Assembly: GCA_045649415.1 (NCBI GenBank) | Contig: JAZRPY010000014.1 | Coordinates: 1-64,000, forward strand | Source: CAKSQL01 sp045649415 | Lineage (GTDB): Bacteria; Bacillota; Clostridia; UBA1381 | Reading direction: 5' to 3' | DNA length: 64,000 nucleotides | Shown: positions 8,534-17,369 of the stretch, one piece after another | How positions within the stretch are numbered: position 1 is the first letter of the stretch | How the letters are laid out: every line of letters starts with the position of its first letter | The notes under the pieces: generated by a model | Databases searched by the model: none | Told to the model about the DNA's origin: nothing | The model's input: only the letters and a program-made list of their open reading frames with translations | Translations under genes and position numbers: made by a program

Positions 8534-8617
8534 AAAGTATATAAACCTCTTATATAGCTAATAAAAATAAGTACTATTTGATTATATTAAGCAGGAGTGG
8601 AAATTATTAGAAAAAAC

Positions 8618-8664
8618 TTGACAAAACAAGGAACAAATGTTATAATAACTAAAATATATTAGTT
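8618..8664 (+). promoter_or_regulatory. Promoter of metQ with a palindrome at the start site
   Basis: TTGACA (8618-8623), 17 bases, TATAAT (8641-8646). Immediately downstream is an inverted repeat AACTAA (8647-8652) / TTAGTT (8659-8664) that would overlap the transcription start and could be an operator. The remaining leader to 8740 shows no S-box or T-box consensus that I can recognise. Confidence 0.7.
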
Positions 8665-8740
8665 TACATTTATAGGTATAGTCTATGAATGCTACATAGT
8701 AGTTTGTTCGTATTGCGAATAATAAGGGAGGAAATTTTTT

Positions 8741-9601
8741 ATGAAAAAGATTTTGAAAACAATTGCAGCAGTAACACTTTTAGCATCAGTGCTTTCAGTT
8801 TTTGCAGGATGCTCAGGTAATAACTCAAAGCTCACAATAGCAGTTCCTAATGACACAACAAACGAAGCTCGTGCTTTGTTATTATTAGAGGAGCAGGGAA
8901 TTATCACCTTGAAAGAGGGCGTTGGAATTACTGCAACAATCAAGGATATTCAGGATAACCCATACGACATTAAGTTCAATGAGGTTGAGGCAGCACAATT
9001 GCCTAATGTTTTGCAGGATGTTGACTATGCAGTTATCAACTCAAACTTTGCAATTGAGGCAGGAATCAATCCTGTTAAGGACTCGCTTGCAATCGAAGGC
9101 TCATCCTCTGCTTACAGTAACATTTTAGCAGTTAAGGAAGGCAACGAGGCATCAGATAAGATAAAGGCACTTGTTGCAGCTTTGCAAAGTGAAGATGTTA
9201 AGAAATTTATCGAAGAAAAATATGAAGGTGCAGTTGTTAGCACAGTTGATACTTTAACAGACGGTTATGATGCGACTGTTGACTATAGCAAAATCGCAGG
9301 CGAAAAGATTACAGTTGCTGCATCTCCAACTCCACACGCAGAAATCCTTGCAATTGCAAAGGAAATTTTAGCAAAGAAGAATGTTGAACTTGATGTTAAG
9401 GAGTTCACAGACTATGTTCAACCAAACAATGTTGTTGAAAGTGGCGAGGTTGATGCAAACTATTTCCAACATACTCCATACTTAGATGATTTCAATAAGG
9501 AAAACGGAACACATATCGTATCTGTGGCTGCAATTCATGTTGAGCCAATCGGAATTTATGGTGGAAAGCAAGATAGTCTTGATGCAATAAAGAACAACTA
9601 A
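8741..9601 (+). CDS. metQ: Methionine-binding lipoprotein MetQ/NlpA family
   Basis: A 286-aa extracellular, membrane-anchored substrate-binding protein for a methionine importer. A type II signal peptide ends in the lipobox VFAGC with Cys24 as the lipidated residue. The rest is an NlpA-type two-lobe fold, with features such as AASPTPHAEIL and DYVQPNNVVESGEVDANYFQHTPYL split over residues 185-250. It is the first gene of metQ-metN-metI, with its own promoter 95 bases upstream and a hairpin after its stop that probably raises its expression over the other two. The specificity assignment rests on the NIL domain of the neighbouring ATPase. Confidence 0.93.
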   Translation: MKKILKTIAAVTLLASVLSVFAGCSGNNSKLTIAVPNDTTNEARALLLLEEQGIITLKEGVGITATIKDIQDNPYDIKFNEVEAAQLPNVLQDVDYAVINSNFAIEAGINPVKDSLAIEGSSSAYSNILAVKEGNEASDKIKALVAALQSEDVKKFIEEKYEGAVVSTVDTLTDGYDATVDYSKIAGEKITVAASPTPHAEILAIAKEILAKKNVELDVKEFTDYVQPNNVVESGEVDANYFQHTPYLDDFNKENGTHIVSVAAIHVEPIGIYGGKQDSLDAIKNN

Positions 9602-9615
9602 TTAAACGGATTTTT

Positions 9616-9657
9616 ACCGACCTGTGTTATGAGCCGTTAAAAGCTTAACAGGTCGGT
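9616..9657 (+). other. Intercistronic hairpin between metQ and metN
   Basis: Arms ACCGACCTGT (9616-9625) and ACAGGTCGGT (9648-9657) form a perfect 10-bp stem. No long T run follows, so it is more likely a partial terminator or an mRNA-stabilising element that favours the binding protein. Confidence 0.65.
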
Positions 9658-9714
9658 TATTGCATTTTAAAGGGAAATCATAGGATTTTAAGAAGAGAGG
9701 ACAGAGAATTTGTT

Positions 9715-10728
9715 ATGATTGAGATTAAAAACTTAAAAAAGACCTTCTATGTGGACGGAGCTGAGGTTGTTGCATTGAAGGATGTTAATATCAAAATCAA
9801 TGACGGGGATATTTATGGCGTTATCGGAATGAGTGGTGCAGGAAAAAGCACATTAGTCCGTTGTATCAATATGCTTGAAAGACCAACAGAGGGAACTGTT
9901 GAAATAGATGGTCAGGATATTGGTAGTCTTTCCGAAAAGGATTTGAGAGAGGTAAGACGAAATGTGACAATGATTTTCCAGGGCTTTAATCTTTTGATGC
10001 AAAGAACCTGTCTTAAAAATATTTGTTTTCCTTTAGAGCTTGCAGGAGTTAAAAAGCAGGAAGCGAAGAAAAAAGCAATGGAGCTTTTAGAAATTGTGGG
10101 ACTTCCTGATAAGGCAAATGCATATCCTGCACAGTTGTCGGGTGGTCAACAACAGAGAATTGCAATAGCAAGAGCGTTGGCAACCAACCCTAAGGTGCTT
10201 TTGTGCGACGAGGCAACAAGCGCATTAGACCCAAAAACAACTCATTCTATATTGGAGCTTATAAAGGATATAAACCAAAAGCTCGGTATAACTGTGATTA
10301 TAATCACTCATCAGATGAGCGTTGTTGAGGAGATTTGCAATCGTGTTGCTATCCTTGATGATGGACAAGTAGTTGAGGAAGGCTTGGTCGGGGATATATT
10401 CTCAAACCCGAAATCAAACGCTGCAAAAAGACTTGTGTTCCCTGACAGCTCGGGAGGAGCTTTGACGAAAACTAAGGGAGAAAGCTGCATAAGGGTAGTA
10501 TTTAACGGAGCAGATGCAGCAGGCTCACCATTGATTGCAAAAATGGCAATTGAAGAAAATATCGAAGCAAATATATGGGCAGCATCAACCAAGACAATTG
10601 GTGGCAGAGCCTATGGAAATATGCTGTTGGGAATTTCAGATGGCAGAGAAAATGTTAAAAAGGCTATGGACTACTTAGAGAGGATTCCTGATATTATTGT
10701 AGAGGAGGTAACCGATTATGCTGAATAA
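9715..10728 (+). CDS. metN: Methionine ABC transporter ATPase MetN
   Basis: A 337-aa cytoplasmic ATPase that powers methionine import. Walker A is GMSGAGKST (38-46), the signature is LSGGQQQ, and Walker B is LLCDEATSALD. The C-terminal ~80 residues form a NIL (ACT-like) domain, which in MetN binds cytoplasmic methionine and inhibits transport. That domain is the best evidence for the substrate. Its last 11 bases overlap the start of metI, so the two are translationally coupled. Confidence 0.95.
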   Translation: MIEIKNLKKTFYVDGAEVVALKDVNIKINDGDIYGVIGMSGAGKSTLVRCINMLERPTEGTVEIDGQDIGSLSEKDLREVRRNVTMIFQGFNLLMQRTCLKNICFPLELAGVKKQEAKKKAMELLEIVGLPDKANAYPAQLSGGQQQRIAIARALATNPKVLLCDEATSALDPKTTHSILELIKDINQKLGITVIIITHQMSVVEEICNRVAILDDGQVVEEGLVGDIFSNPKSNAAKRLVFPDSSGGALTKTKGESCIRVVFNGADAAGSPLIAKMAIEENIEANIWAASTKTIGGRAYGNMLLGISDGRENVKKAMDYLERIPDIIVEEVTDYAE

Positions 10729-11428
10729 CTTATTTACACCTGAGGTTATAGAAGAAACTTTAGAAATTTTAAAAAGTGAATTTCTTCTTGCAACTTGGGA
10801 GACAGTATATGTAACGGTGCTTGCAACCCTGTTTGCAATAATAATAGGCTTACCTTTGGGAGTTTTGTTGGTAGCTGGCGAGAAAAACGGAGTTATGCCA
10901 CTTCCCAAACCCTTTATGCATGCACTTGGAGTTATTATAAACCTGTTAAGGTCAGTTCCATTCTTGATTTTAATGATAATGGTTTTTCCTTTAACAAGAG
11001 CAATTGTGGGAACGGTTGTTGGTACTGAGGCATCTATTGTGCCATTGGTAATTGCAGCTTTTCCATTTGTGGCAAGACTTGCAGAGAGTAGTTTAAGAGA
11101 GGTTAACCCAAATATAATTGAGGCAGCACAGAGTATGGGTGCATCACCCTTTCAGATTATTGTAAGGGTTATGCTTCCAGAGAGCTTTCCGTCTTTGATA
11201 TCCAATGCAACCATTGCAATCACAACTATCCTTGGATATTCTGCAATGAGTGGTATTATTGGTGGTGGAGGATTGGGAAAGATAGCCATAAACTATGGAT
11301 ATTACAGGTATAAATATCTTGTGATGCTTGCGGCAGTCATATTATTGATTGTTCTTGTGCAGATATTCCAATCGGTAGGAACTCATCTTGCAACAAAATC
11401 GGACAAGAGATTAAAGGGACGCAGTTAA
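10718..11428 (+). CDS. metI: Methionine ABC transporter permease MetI
   Basis: A 236-aa inner-membrane permease with five to six hydrophobic helices and the EAA loop (EAAQSMGASPFQII around 140-153) that contacts MetN. It overlaps metN by 11 bases. It completes a MetQ-MetN-MetI importer. The genome also encodes MetA in this window (56.8 kb), so methionine can be both imported and made. Confidence 0.95.
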   Translation: MLNNLFTPEVIEETLEILKSEFLLATWETVYVTVLATLFAIIIGLPLGVLLVAGEKNGVMPLPKPFMHALGVIINLLRSVPFLILMIMVFPLTRAIVGTVVGTEASIVPLVIAAFPFVARLAESSLREVNPNIIEAAQSMGASPFQIIVRVMLPESFPSLISNATIAITTILGYSAMSGIIGGGGLGKIAINYGYYRYKYLVMLAAVILLIVLVQIFQSVGTHLATKSDKRLKGRS

Positions 11429-11468
11429 TTAAGTTTTTACATAATTTTATAAAGAGAGAAGTGATAAA

Positions 11469-12588
11469 ATGTTAGAGTATGAGCAACTAAGACTTGAAAT
11501 GCAGGGACTTGAAAAAAACATTACAGATTTGAGGGATTCACTTTGACATAGCAGGCGCTATGAAAGAGGTTGAAGAATTGGAAAAGGTAAGTGCGGAGGA
11601 CGGATTCTGGGACGATTTGGAGAATTCTCAGAAGGTGCTCCAGAAAACCAAGCAGCTGAAGGATAAAATAGAAGGCTATGAAAAATTGAAGTCAAGCTGG
11701 GAAGATGTGTTGGTGCTTATCGATATGGCAGATGAGGAAAACGACGAGAGTATGCTCCCTGAGGTGGAGAAAAGCTGTAAGGAAATAAACGATACCTTAG
11801 AGAAAATGACCTTGGAAACCCTTTTGTCAGGTAATTACGATAAGAATAATGCAATTATGACCTTCCACGCAGGAGCAGGTGGTACTGAGGCACAGGATTG
11901 GTGCGAAATGCTTATTAGAATGTACCAGATGTATGCCCAGAAAAACGGATACACAACCACAGTTCTTGATATGCTTCCCGGAGATGATGCGGGAACAAAA
12001 AGTGCAACCATTATGGTAAGTGGTTTAAATGCTTATGGGTATTTAAAATGCGAAAAGGGTGTTCACAGATTGGTGAGAATTTCACCCTTTGATGCATCAG
12101 GAAGACGACACACTTCATTTGCTTCGATTGAGGTTATGCCCGAGATTGATGATGATGTGGAAATAAACATAAGAACTGAGGACTTGAAGGTGGATACCTA
12201 TAGAGCAAGTGGAGCAGGAGGTCAGCATGTAAACAAAACTGACTCAGCTATCCGTATAACTCATATTCCAACAGGGGTTGTGGTGTCCTGCCAGACTCAG
12301 AGGTCACAGCATCAGAACAGAGAATATGCAATGCGAATGCTGAAGGCAAAGCTCGTTGAAATAGCTGAGCAACAACAAAAGGAAAAGATTGAGGATATCA
12401 AGGGTGTTCAGAAGGAAATTGCATGGGGAAGCCAGATAAGGTCATATGTTTTCCATCCATATAATCTTGTTAAAGACCATCGCACTAACTTCGAAATGGG
12501 TAATATAGGTGCAGTTATGGACGGAGATTTGAATGGATTTATAAACGAATACCTGAAGAAAAAGAGTATGGGTCAATTGACCGAATAA
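11469..12588 (+). CDS. prfB: Peptide chain release factor 2 (programmed +1 frameshift)
   Basis: RF2 recognises UGA and UAA and releases the nascent chain. Translation starts at ATG 11469 and reads 25 codons to an in-frame TGA at 11544-11546. It must slip +1 at CTT-TGA-C to continue from GAC 11545, giving 372 aa, the normal length. The C-terminal part has the SPF anticodon-like tripeptide (205-207) and the catalytic GGQ (250-252 of the joined product). Starting instead at the internal ATG 11560 would lose about 30 residues. The feature is drawn as one span, but bases 11544-11545 are where the frame changes. Confidence 0.96.
11541..11547 (+). promoter_or_regulatory. RF2 autoregulatory frameshift site
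   Basis: CTTTGAC is the classic RF2 slip site: Leu CTT, in-frame UGA, then C as the poor termination context. GAGGG at 11531-11535 is a candidate internal Shine-Dalgarno-like stimulator six bases upstream of CTT. When RF2 is scarce, termination is slow and the ribosome shifts +1 to make more RF2. Confidence 0.93.
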
Positions 12589-12604
12589 AAAGGGGAGATA
12601 GGCA

Positions 12605-13123
12605 TTGAAAAAAGGATTGTGTTTTTTAATAATTTTGATTTTGATGTCAGCAACAGGTTGTAAAAAGGAAGAAAAAAATAAAAATGTGGCTACAGAGTTT
12701 ACTGCAATAGAGCTTTTTACCAAAGAGGATGCAACAAGCCTGATAGGTAGTGAGCCTGATGTGAGTGAGGAAAATACCAGAATGAAATCCTCTGTTTTAT
12801 ATACCTTTCAGCCTGTGGGACAAAATGACCCAATTATAATTGAGTTGTTTTCACCAAATCAAAAAAGGGATGCCGAAAAGGTCAATGCATTATATGAGGA
12901 CAGGAGAGAGCAAAGAACAAGTGCTCAGGATATAGCTGGCTTTGGAGAAAAGGCATTTTTAGCATATCCGTCCTTAAATATTTATAAGGATGGGTATATG
13001 GTGGTGGTAACTGCCGGCTCAGGCTCGGACGAAGCACAAAAGGAGCTATTGTTAAGAGCATCCTCTGTGGTTTGTGAAAGACTTGATGAATTTTTAAAGG
13101 AAAATTCAACTAATAACAAATAA
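12605..13123 (+). CDS. Putative lipoprotein of unknown function
   Basis: A 172-aa protein starting with TTG after GGGGAG. Its short hydrophobic N-terminus ends in a lipobox-like SATGC around residue 19, followed by a Lys/Glu/Asn-rich linker, so it is probably an exported lipoprotein. The mature part is a compact mixed alpha/beta domain without motifs that I can name. It includes a segment resembling proteins that monitor electrolytes or metals (YTFQPVGQNDPIIIELF around 60-76), but I make no functional claim. It follows prfB by 16 bases and ends at a bidirectional terminator. Confidence 0.75.
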   Translation: MKKGLCFLIILILMSATGCKKEEKNKNVATEFTAIELFTKEDATSLIGSEPDVSEENTRMKSSVLYTFQPVGQNDPIIIELFSPNQKRDAEKVNALYEDRREQRTSAQDIAGFGEKAFLAYPSLNIYKDGYMVVVTAGSGSDEAQKELLLRASSVVCERLDEFLKENSTNNK

Positions 13124-13128
13124 TAAAA

Positions 13129-13159
13129 AATCCTGTGTTAATTAACACGGGATTTTTTT
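13129..13159. terminator. Bidirectional terminator between convergent genes
   Basis: A 13-bp stem with arms at 13129-13141 and 13142-13154 (one G-T wobble), with A and T runs on both sides. It separates the lipoprotein gene and the Gx transporter gene and overlaps the stop codon of the latter. Confidence 0.85.
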
Positions 13160-13627
13160 AATAAGCTCCTTTGTAATAAGTCCTGTTATGATGCCTGTTA
13201 TTGCACCACTTACTAATAGTACAGGGAGATAATATATAACTGAGGTTGTTTTTAAAATGATGCCTGCCGCCAATAATTGACCTACATTGTGCATTGTTCC
13301 ACCGGATAAGCTTACACCCACAATGGATAATCGGTTAGTTCTTTTTAGGCTTATCATAGCAAAAAGACTAAACAGTCCCCCGAAAAGAGAGTACCAGAAC
13401 GCCTGAAAGCCTGAAAATAGCAAGCAGGAAACCAAAACCTTCAGTATAAGAACTAATAAAGCCTCTTTTTTTCCGAGTTTATATAGTGTAAATAAAATTG
13501 CTATATTGGAAAAGCCAAGCTTTACTCCCGGTATGGGAATAGGAGAGGGAATAAGGCTTTCTATGTATCCAAGCACAAGTGCAACTGCAGTTACTATTGA
13601 AACTGTGGCTATACTTTTGTTTTTCAT
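13142..13627 (-). CDS. Gx transporter family membrane protein (HepT component I-like)
   Basis: A 161-aa membrane protein with about five hydrophobic helices. It matches the family long annotated as heptaprenyl diphosphate synthase component I and now often called Gx transporter. The signature region is IPSPIPIPGVKLGFSNI (25-41), with a second conserved SGGTMHNVGQLLAA (108-121). The fold resembles ECF-transporter substrate subunits, so import of a small molecule is plausible. The prenyl synthase label is probably historical. It is last in dacF-NUDIX-Gx. GAGGA precedes ATG. Confidence 0.85.
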   Translation of the reverse strand: MKNKSIATVSIVTAVALVLGYIESLIPSPIPIPGVKLGFSNIAILFTLYKLGKKEALLVLILKVLVSCLLFSGFQAFWYSLFGGLFSLFAMISLKRTNRLSIVGVSLSGGTMHNVGQLLAAGIILKTTSVIYYLPVLLVSGAITGIITGLITKELIKKIPC

Positions 13628-13658
13628 ATCACTTTTTCCTCATATTATAGTAATTTTT

Positions 13659-13682
13659 AAGGGACGATTTCAATCGTCCCTT
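13659..13682. other. Hairpin between the NUDIX and Gx genes
   Basis: Arms AAGGGACGAT (13659-13668) and ATCGTCCCTT (13673-13682) form a perfect 10-bp stem with a four-base loop in the spacer of two co-directional minus-strand genes. A clear T run is missing on the minus strand, so partial termination or RNA processing is more likely than full termination. Confidence 0.6.
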
Positions 13683-13685
13683 ATT

Positions 13686-14315
13686 TTAGTCAATAACTAT
13701 CTTCCAATTTTCATCCCTGTGGGCATCAAAGCACATTTTAATCTGGTCTATACTATTTTTTTCCTCTGCAATGGGAGGAAGCTCATCAAGAGAGAAATAT
13801 CCTGTTGATATAGTTTCAATATTTTCTAAAAATTCTCCACCCAATTCCTTGCACAAAACATAAGCAGTTATAATATTGTGGATATATTTTTTGGGACAAT
13901 GCTTTCTTTTATCGTGAAGAGCAATGAGTCTTACAGGCTCTGCTTTTAAGCCTGCCTCCTCATAAATTTCCTTGACGGTGTTGGAGGCAATGGATTGGTC
14001 CATATCCACCCATCCACCAGGAAGCGACCATCTTCCGTCATTTTCCTGAACAAGCAACACTTTATCGTCCTTGAAGATTGCGGCTCTTGTGTCTAATTTG
14101 GGAGTTTGAAACCCTGTTTCGTTGCAGAAAAGCTCTTCAACCTTTTCCTTTTCGATTCCTGTTTGGTAGCTTAGTATTTCTGCCGAGATTTCTCTTATTC
14201 TTTCAAATCTGCCTCGGTCAAATATGTTTTTGGTATATGCAAGTCCACATTGCGCCAGAGCCTGAAGTTCCTGTGCCCAGGAGAACCATGGCTCATACTT
14301 ATCCTTTTCAACCAT
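13686..14315 (-). CDS. NUDIX hydrolase with N-terminal NUDIX_N domain
   Basis: A 209-aa pyrophosphohydrolase of the branch carrying a helical N-terminal domain (WAQELQALAQCGL near the start). It is likely to act on a nucleoside diphosphate linked to another group, perhaps an ADP-sugar or NDP-choline; substrate unknown. The NUDIX box is present as GGWVDMDQSIASNTVKEI followed by YEEAG, with Gln and Lys where the general motif has Glu and Arg, a variant I have seen in this subfamily. A TTG at 14324 overlaps the dacF stop, but the ATG at 14315 is the more likely start, with AGAAGG upstream. Translationally coupled to dacF. Confidence 0.88.
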   Translation of the reverse strand: MVEKDKYEPWFSWAQELQALAQCGLAYTKNIFDRGRFERIREISAEILSYQTGIEKEKVEELFCNETGFQTPKLDTRAAIFKDDKVLLVQENDGRWSLPGGWVDMDQSIASNTVKEIYEEAGLKAEPVRLIALHDKRKHCPKKYIHNIITAYVLCKELGGEFLENIETISTGYFSLDELPPIAEEKNSIDQIKMCFDAHRDENWKIVID

Positions 14316-14320
14316 ATAAA

Positions 14321-15679
14321 TCAAATCCTTCTGTTGTTTTTGTTCATATTCTGGGACTTTAGTCTGCTACGACGCTTTTTACGACGCCTTTTTCTGCGGA
14401 TGTTTGCAGTTATAATAAGATATAAAAGCAGTATTACAGGGATAAGGAAGAAGGGACTTGTTAAAATGTTCAATATAAAGTGAATAACTGCAAGAATTTT
14501 ATCCCTTTTTACATCATTTCCTGCAATAAGATTTGTTGTGCCGATATCCTCACCATGATAGCTATAGGTTACGCTACCCAATATCTCACCCTTGGTTATT
14601 GGTGCTTTTATTTCATCGTTGAGGGTTATTTTTGGAGTTATTTCCGAAACCTTAGCATTGTTGGGGAGTATAACCGATAATTCAGTTTCAGGTGACAGAG
14701 CAACCCTCACATCATTTTTTGCCTCATATACAGCAGAATCGTGAACAACATCATCCAGACCTGCTATTTTATGATACTTGTAGTTTTCAAAGGTATATTC
14801 AAACAAAGCCTTTGTATCTTCAAAGGAATGATATATTCCGTCTGAGAGGTCTGCCTTCAAAACAACACTAATCAATTGCATCTCGCCTTTTTCGGCAGAT
14901 GCCACAAGACAATAGCCTGCCTCCTCTGTGTAGCCTGTTTTAATTCCTGTTGCATATTTATATATATAATTTACATTTCTATATCTGCTCACAAGATGGT
15001 TAGTGGTTGATAAAACTCTTTCCTCGGTGTAATGCTCATTTGCAGGAATTCTGTAAAGGACAGTTTTAACTATCTCCCTGAATTTTTGATTTTGCATTGC
15101 ATACTTTGCAAGGATTGCCAAATCCTCTGCAGTTGTGTAGTGATTGTCGTCATGGAAGCCGTGAGCGTTCTGGTAGTGAGTACCCTTTAAGCCAAGCTCG
15201 GTGGCTTTGGTGTTCATCATTGTGCTAAATCCCTCTAAGCTTCCACCAATATGCTCTGCAATCACATTTGCAGAATCATTTGCAGAATAAACCAAAAGTC
15301 CATATAGCAGCTGCTCTAATGTGAGGGTTTCTCCAACCTTTAAGCCCATATGAGAATGCTCAAGAGTGATAGGCTCAATGGCAGTTCTGCTTGCAGTGAC
15401 GCTGTCGGCTAAATTACCATTCTCCAGTGCCAAAATTGCAGTCATAATTTTAGTTGTACTGGCAGGGTATAGCTTTTGGGATTTATTTTTTTCATATAGA
15501 ATATCCCCTGTTTTCTCGTCAATTAAAATAGCAGCTGCTGCGTGTGGCTCAGGGAAGGTAGAAAGTTCTATCTCCTGAGTACTTGAGCCTGTACCCTCAG
15601 GTGCTGCCATTGACAATGGTGAACAGGTTGAGGATATTATTAGGCATAGTATAAATGATAGTAATTTATTTTTCATCAA
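14321..15679 (-). CDS. D-alanyl-D-alanine carboxypeptidase, DacF type (PBP5/6 family)
   Basis: A 452-aa penicillin-binding protein that trims the terminal D-Ala from peptidoglycan stem peptides outside the membrane. It has a signal peptide (1-25), catalytic SxxK (Ser74-Lys77), SAN (132-134) and KTG (247-249), then the PBP5-type C-terminal domain. Unusually, after the usual domains there is a strong transmembrane helix (about 403-428) and a very basic tail rich in Arg and Lys, so the enzyme is probably anchored at both ends or retained by the C-terminal helix. The spore-cortex role of Bacillus DacF is only suggested by family. First gene of dacF-NUDIX-Gx. Confidence 0.93.
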   Translation of the reverse strand: MMKNKLLSFILCLIISSTCSPLSMAAPEGTGSSTQEIELSTFPEPHAAAAILIDEKTGDILYEKNKSQKLYPASTTKIMTAILALENGNLADSVTASRTAIEPITLEHSHMGLKVGETLTLEQLLYGLLVYSANDSANVIAEHIGGSLEGFSTMMNTKATELGLKGTHYQNAHGFHDDNHYTTAEDLAILAKYAMQNQKFREIVKTVLYRIPANEHYTEERVLSTTNHLVSRYRNVNYIYKYATGIKTGYTEEAGYCLVASAEKGEMQLISVVLKADLSDGIYHSFEDTKALFEYTFENYKYHKIAGLDDVVHDSAVYEAKNDVRVALSPETELSVILPNNAKVSEITPKITLNDEIKAPITKGEILGSVTYSYHGEDIGTTNLIAGNDVKRDKILAVIHFILNILTSPFFLIPVILLLYLIITANIRRKRRRKKRRSRLKSQNMNKNNRRI

Positions 15680-15834
15680 ATAACTCCTGACCTATAGCAA
15701 AATGTTTATGCCATATGATTATATATTTGTTTAACTTTGTTTTTTAAAGTTGTTTTTTTAAATTCAATTTAGCTTAATATATATTATATAATAAAAGAGT
15801 TTTTTTTTCAAGGTCTTTTATCCTATAAAATAAA

Positions 15835-15864
15835 AAAAGGACAAATTTTTCAAATTGTCCTTTT
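15835..15864 (-). terminator. Terminator after uppP
   Basis: Arms AAAAGGACAA (15835-15844) and TTGTCCTTTT (15855-15864) form a 10-bp stem just past the uppP stop, with a T run on the minus strand. It ends the EamA-coaE-LT-kinase-uppP transcription unit. The region 15680-15834 upstream of dacF is AT-rich with no recognised gene. Confidence 0.8.
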
Positions 15865-15871
15865 ATATAAA

Positions 15872-16729
15872 TCAAACACTTACTCCACTCATAAGTCCAC
15901 CTGCTATGGCAAAGTAAACAATCACTATAATTCCCAACACAATTCGATAGTAGCCGAACGCCTTGAAGTCGTGCTTTCTTATATAGCCCATTAAAAAACG
16001 AATTGACCAAAGGGATACTAAATAGGAAACTGCAGTGCCTATAATGAGTATCAATAAGCCACCATTTTCAAACACAAAACCATTTTCCACTATGTATTTT
16101 ACACATCTTAAAAGGCTTGCTCCCACCATAACGGGTATTGCAAGGAAGAAGGAAAATTCTGCTGCTACCTCTCGGGATGTGCCGATTAAAACTGCACCAA
16201 GAATGGTTGCACCTGAACGGGATGTGCCTGGAACCATTGCAAGCACCTGACATAGCCCTATTATAAATGCAACCTTATAGCTCATCTGGGAGATGCTTGT
16301 GATTTTTGGTGTTTTGTTTTTGCTTTCAATCACTATAAATAAAATTCCATAGATTATGAGAGTGAGTGCAATAACAAAGGGTGTGGATAAAAAGTCCTCA
16401 ACAATATCATCTAAGAATAAGCCTATTATAGCGGCAGGGAGAACAGATACAATAACCTTTGCCCACATAGTAAGGGTTTGTTTTTTTTCTTCTGCTATCT
16501 TTTTGGGTGATATGGGGTTTAACTTGTTAAAATACAAGGTCACAACTGCAAGTATTGAGCCAAATTGGATTACCACCAAAAAAAGATTTATAAAGTTTTC
16601 AGGTTGCGAAAGCTTTAAGAATTGGTTTGCTAAAATAAGATGTCCTGTGCTTGAAATAGGTAACCACTCGGTTATTCCCTGAATAATTCCAAAAACAATT
16701 GTTTTAAATATTTCCAATATTGATGCCAT
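15872..16729 (-). CDS. uppP: Undecaprenyl-diphosphatase UppP (BacA)
   Basis: A 285-aa polytopic membrane enzyme that dephosphorylates undecaprenyl diphosphate to recycle the lipid carrier of peptidoglycan and wall polymers; it also gives basal bacitracin resistance. Both active-site motifs are seen: QGITEWLPISSTGH (17-30, with Glu21) and PGTSRSG (167-173, with Arg171). About eight hydrophobic segments. It follows the cytidylate-kinase-like gene by 14 bases with AGAGGAG before ATG, and its stop is followed by a terminator, making it the last gene of the operon. Confidence 0.97.
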   Translation of the reverse strand: MASILEIFKTIVFGIIQGITEWLPISSTGHLILANQFLKLSQPENFINLFLVVIQFGSILAVVTLYFNKLNPISPKKIAEEKKQTLTMWAKVIVSVLPAAIIGLFLDDIVEDFLSTPFVIALTLIIYGILFIVIESKNKTPKITSISQMSYKVAFIIGLCQVLAMVPGTSRSGATILGAVLIGTSREVAAEFSFFLAIPVMVGASLLRCVKYIVENGFVFENGGLLILIIGTAVSYLVSLWSIRFLMGYIRKHDFKAFGYYRIVLGIIVIVYFAIAGGLMSGVSV

Positions 16730-16743
16730 ATATGATACTCCTC

Positions 16744-17367
16744 TTATTTCATAAGTTTTTCTGCATAATTTTTCACAAGGTCAAGAATTGAATCCTCGTC
16801 TAACTTCGATAAATTCACGCAAATGTCATACTCCGATGCCATTCCCCAATTTCCATTACTGTAGTAGTTGTAATAGGCACGACGCTTTTTGTCCATCTTT
16901 GATATTTTAGTTTTTGCCTGTGCTTCAGAAATTCCATACTCTGTTTGTATTCTCCTGATTCTGTCCTCAATATCGGCATATATGTATAAATTCAGGGTAT
17001 TTATTTCCTCATCGTTGTGAAGGACATAATTTGAGCATCTGCCAACAATAACACAAGAACTTTCGTGTGCAAGCTGCTTTATTGTTTCGGATTGGGCAAT
17101 AAATAGCCTGTCATTTAACGGCATTTCATAAATTCCACCAAGCATTCCGTGAAAGGATGAGCCTGTTGACAGGGAATATAAAAGTGAATTTGAAGCTTTT
17201 TCGTCTGCATCTTTAGAAATTTCAGGGTCGATATTATTATTTTTTGCAGCCATTTCCACAAGCTCATTATCGTAGTATTTAATTTTAAGAAAATCTGCAA
17301 TTTTCTTTCCTAATTCACGACCACCACTTCCGTATTGTCTGCCAATTGTAATAACAAGATTTTTCAT
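16744..17367 (-). CDS. Cytidylate kinase-like family protein
   Basis: A 207-aa P-loop protein whose N-terminus (TIGRQYGSGGRELG, 7-20) matches the cytidylate kinase-like family, which is distinct from housekeeping Cmk. Downstream Arg-rich LID segments (DIEDRIRRIQ, DKKRRAYYNYY) support a small-molecule kinase fold. The substrate in this family is not established. It lies 2 bases after the lytic transglycosylase stop and 14 bases before uppP, so it is expressed with envelope genes. AAGGAGG precedes ATG. Confidence 0.85.
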   Translation of the reverse strand: MKNLVITIGRQYGSGGRELGKKIADFLKIKYYDNELVEMAAKNNNIDPEISKDADEKASNSLLYSLSTGSSFHGMLGGIYEMPLNDRLFIAQSETIKQLAHESSCVIVGRCSNYVLHNDEEINTLNLYIYADIEDRIRRIQTEYGISEAQAKTKISKMDKKRRAYYNYYSNGNWGMASEYDICVNLSKLDEDSILDLVKNYAEKLMK

Positions 17368-17369
17368 AT

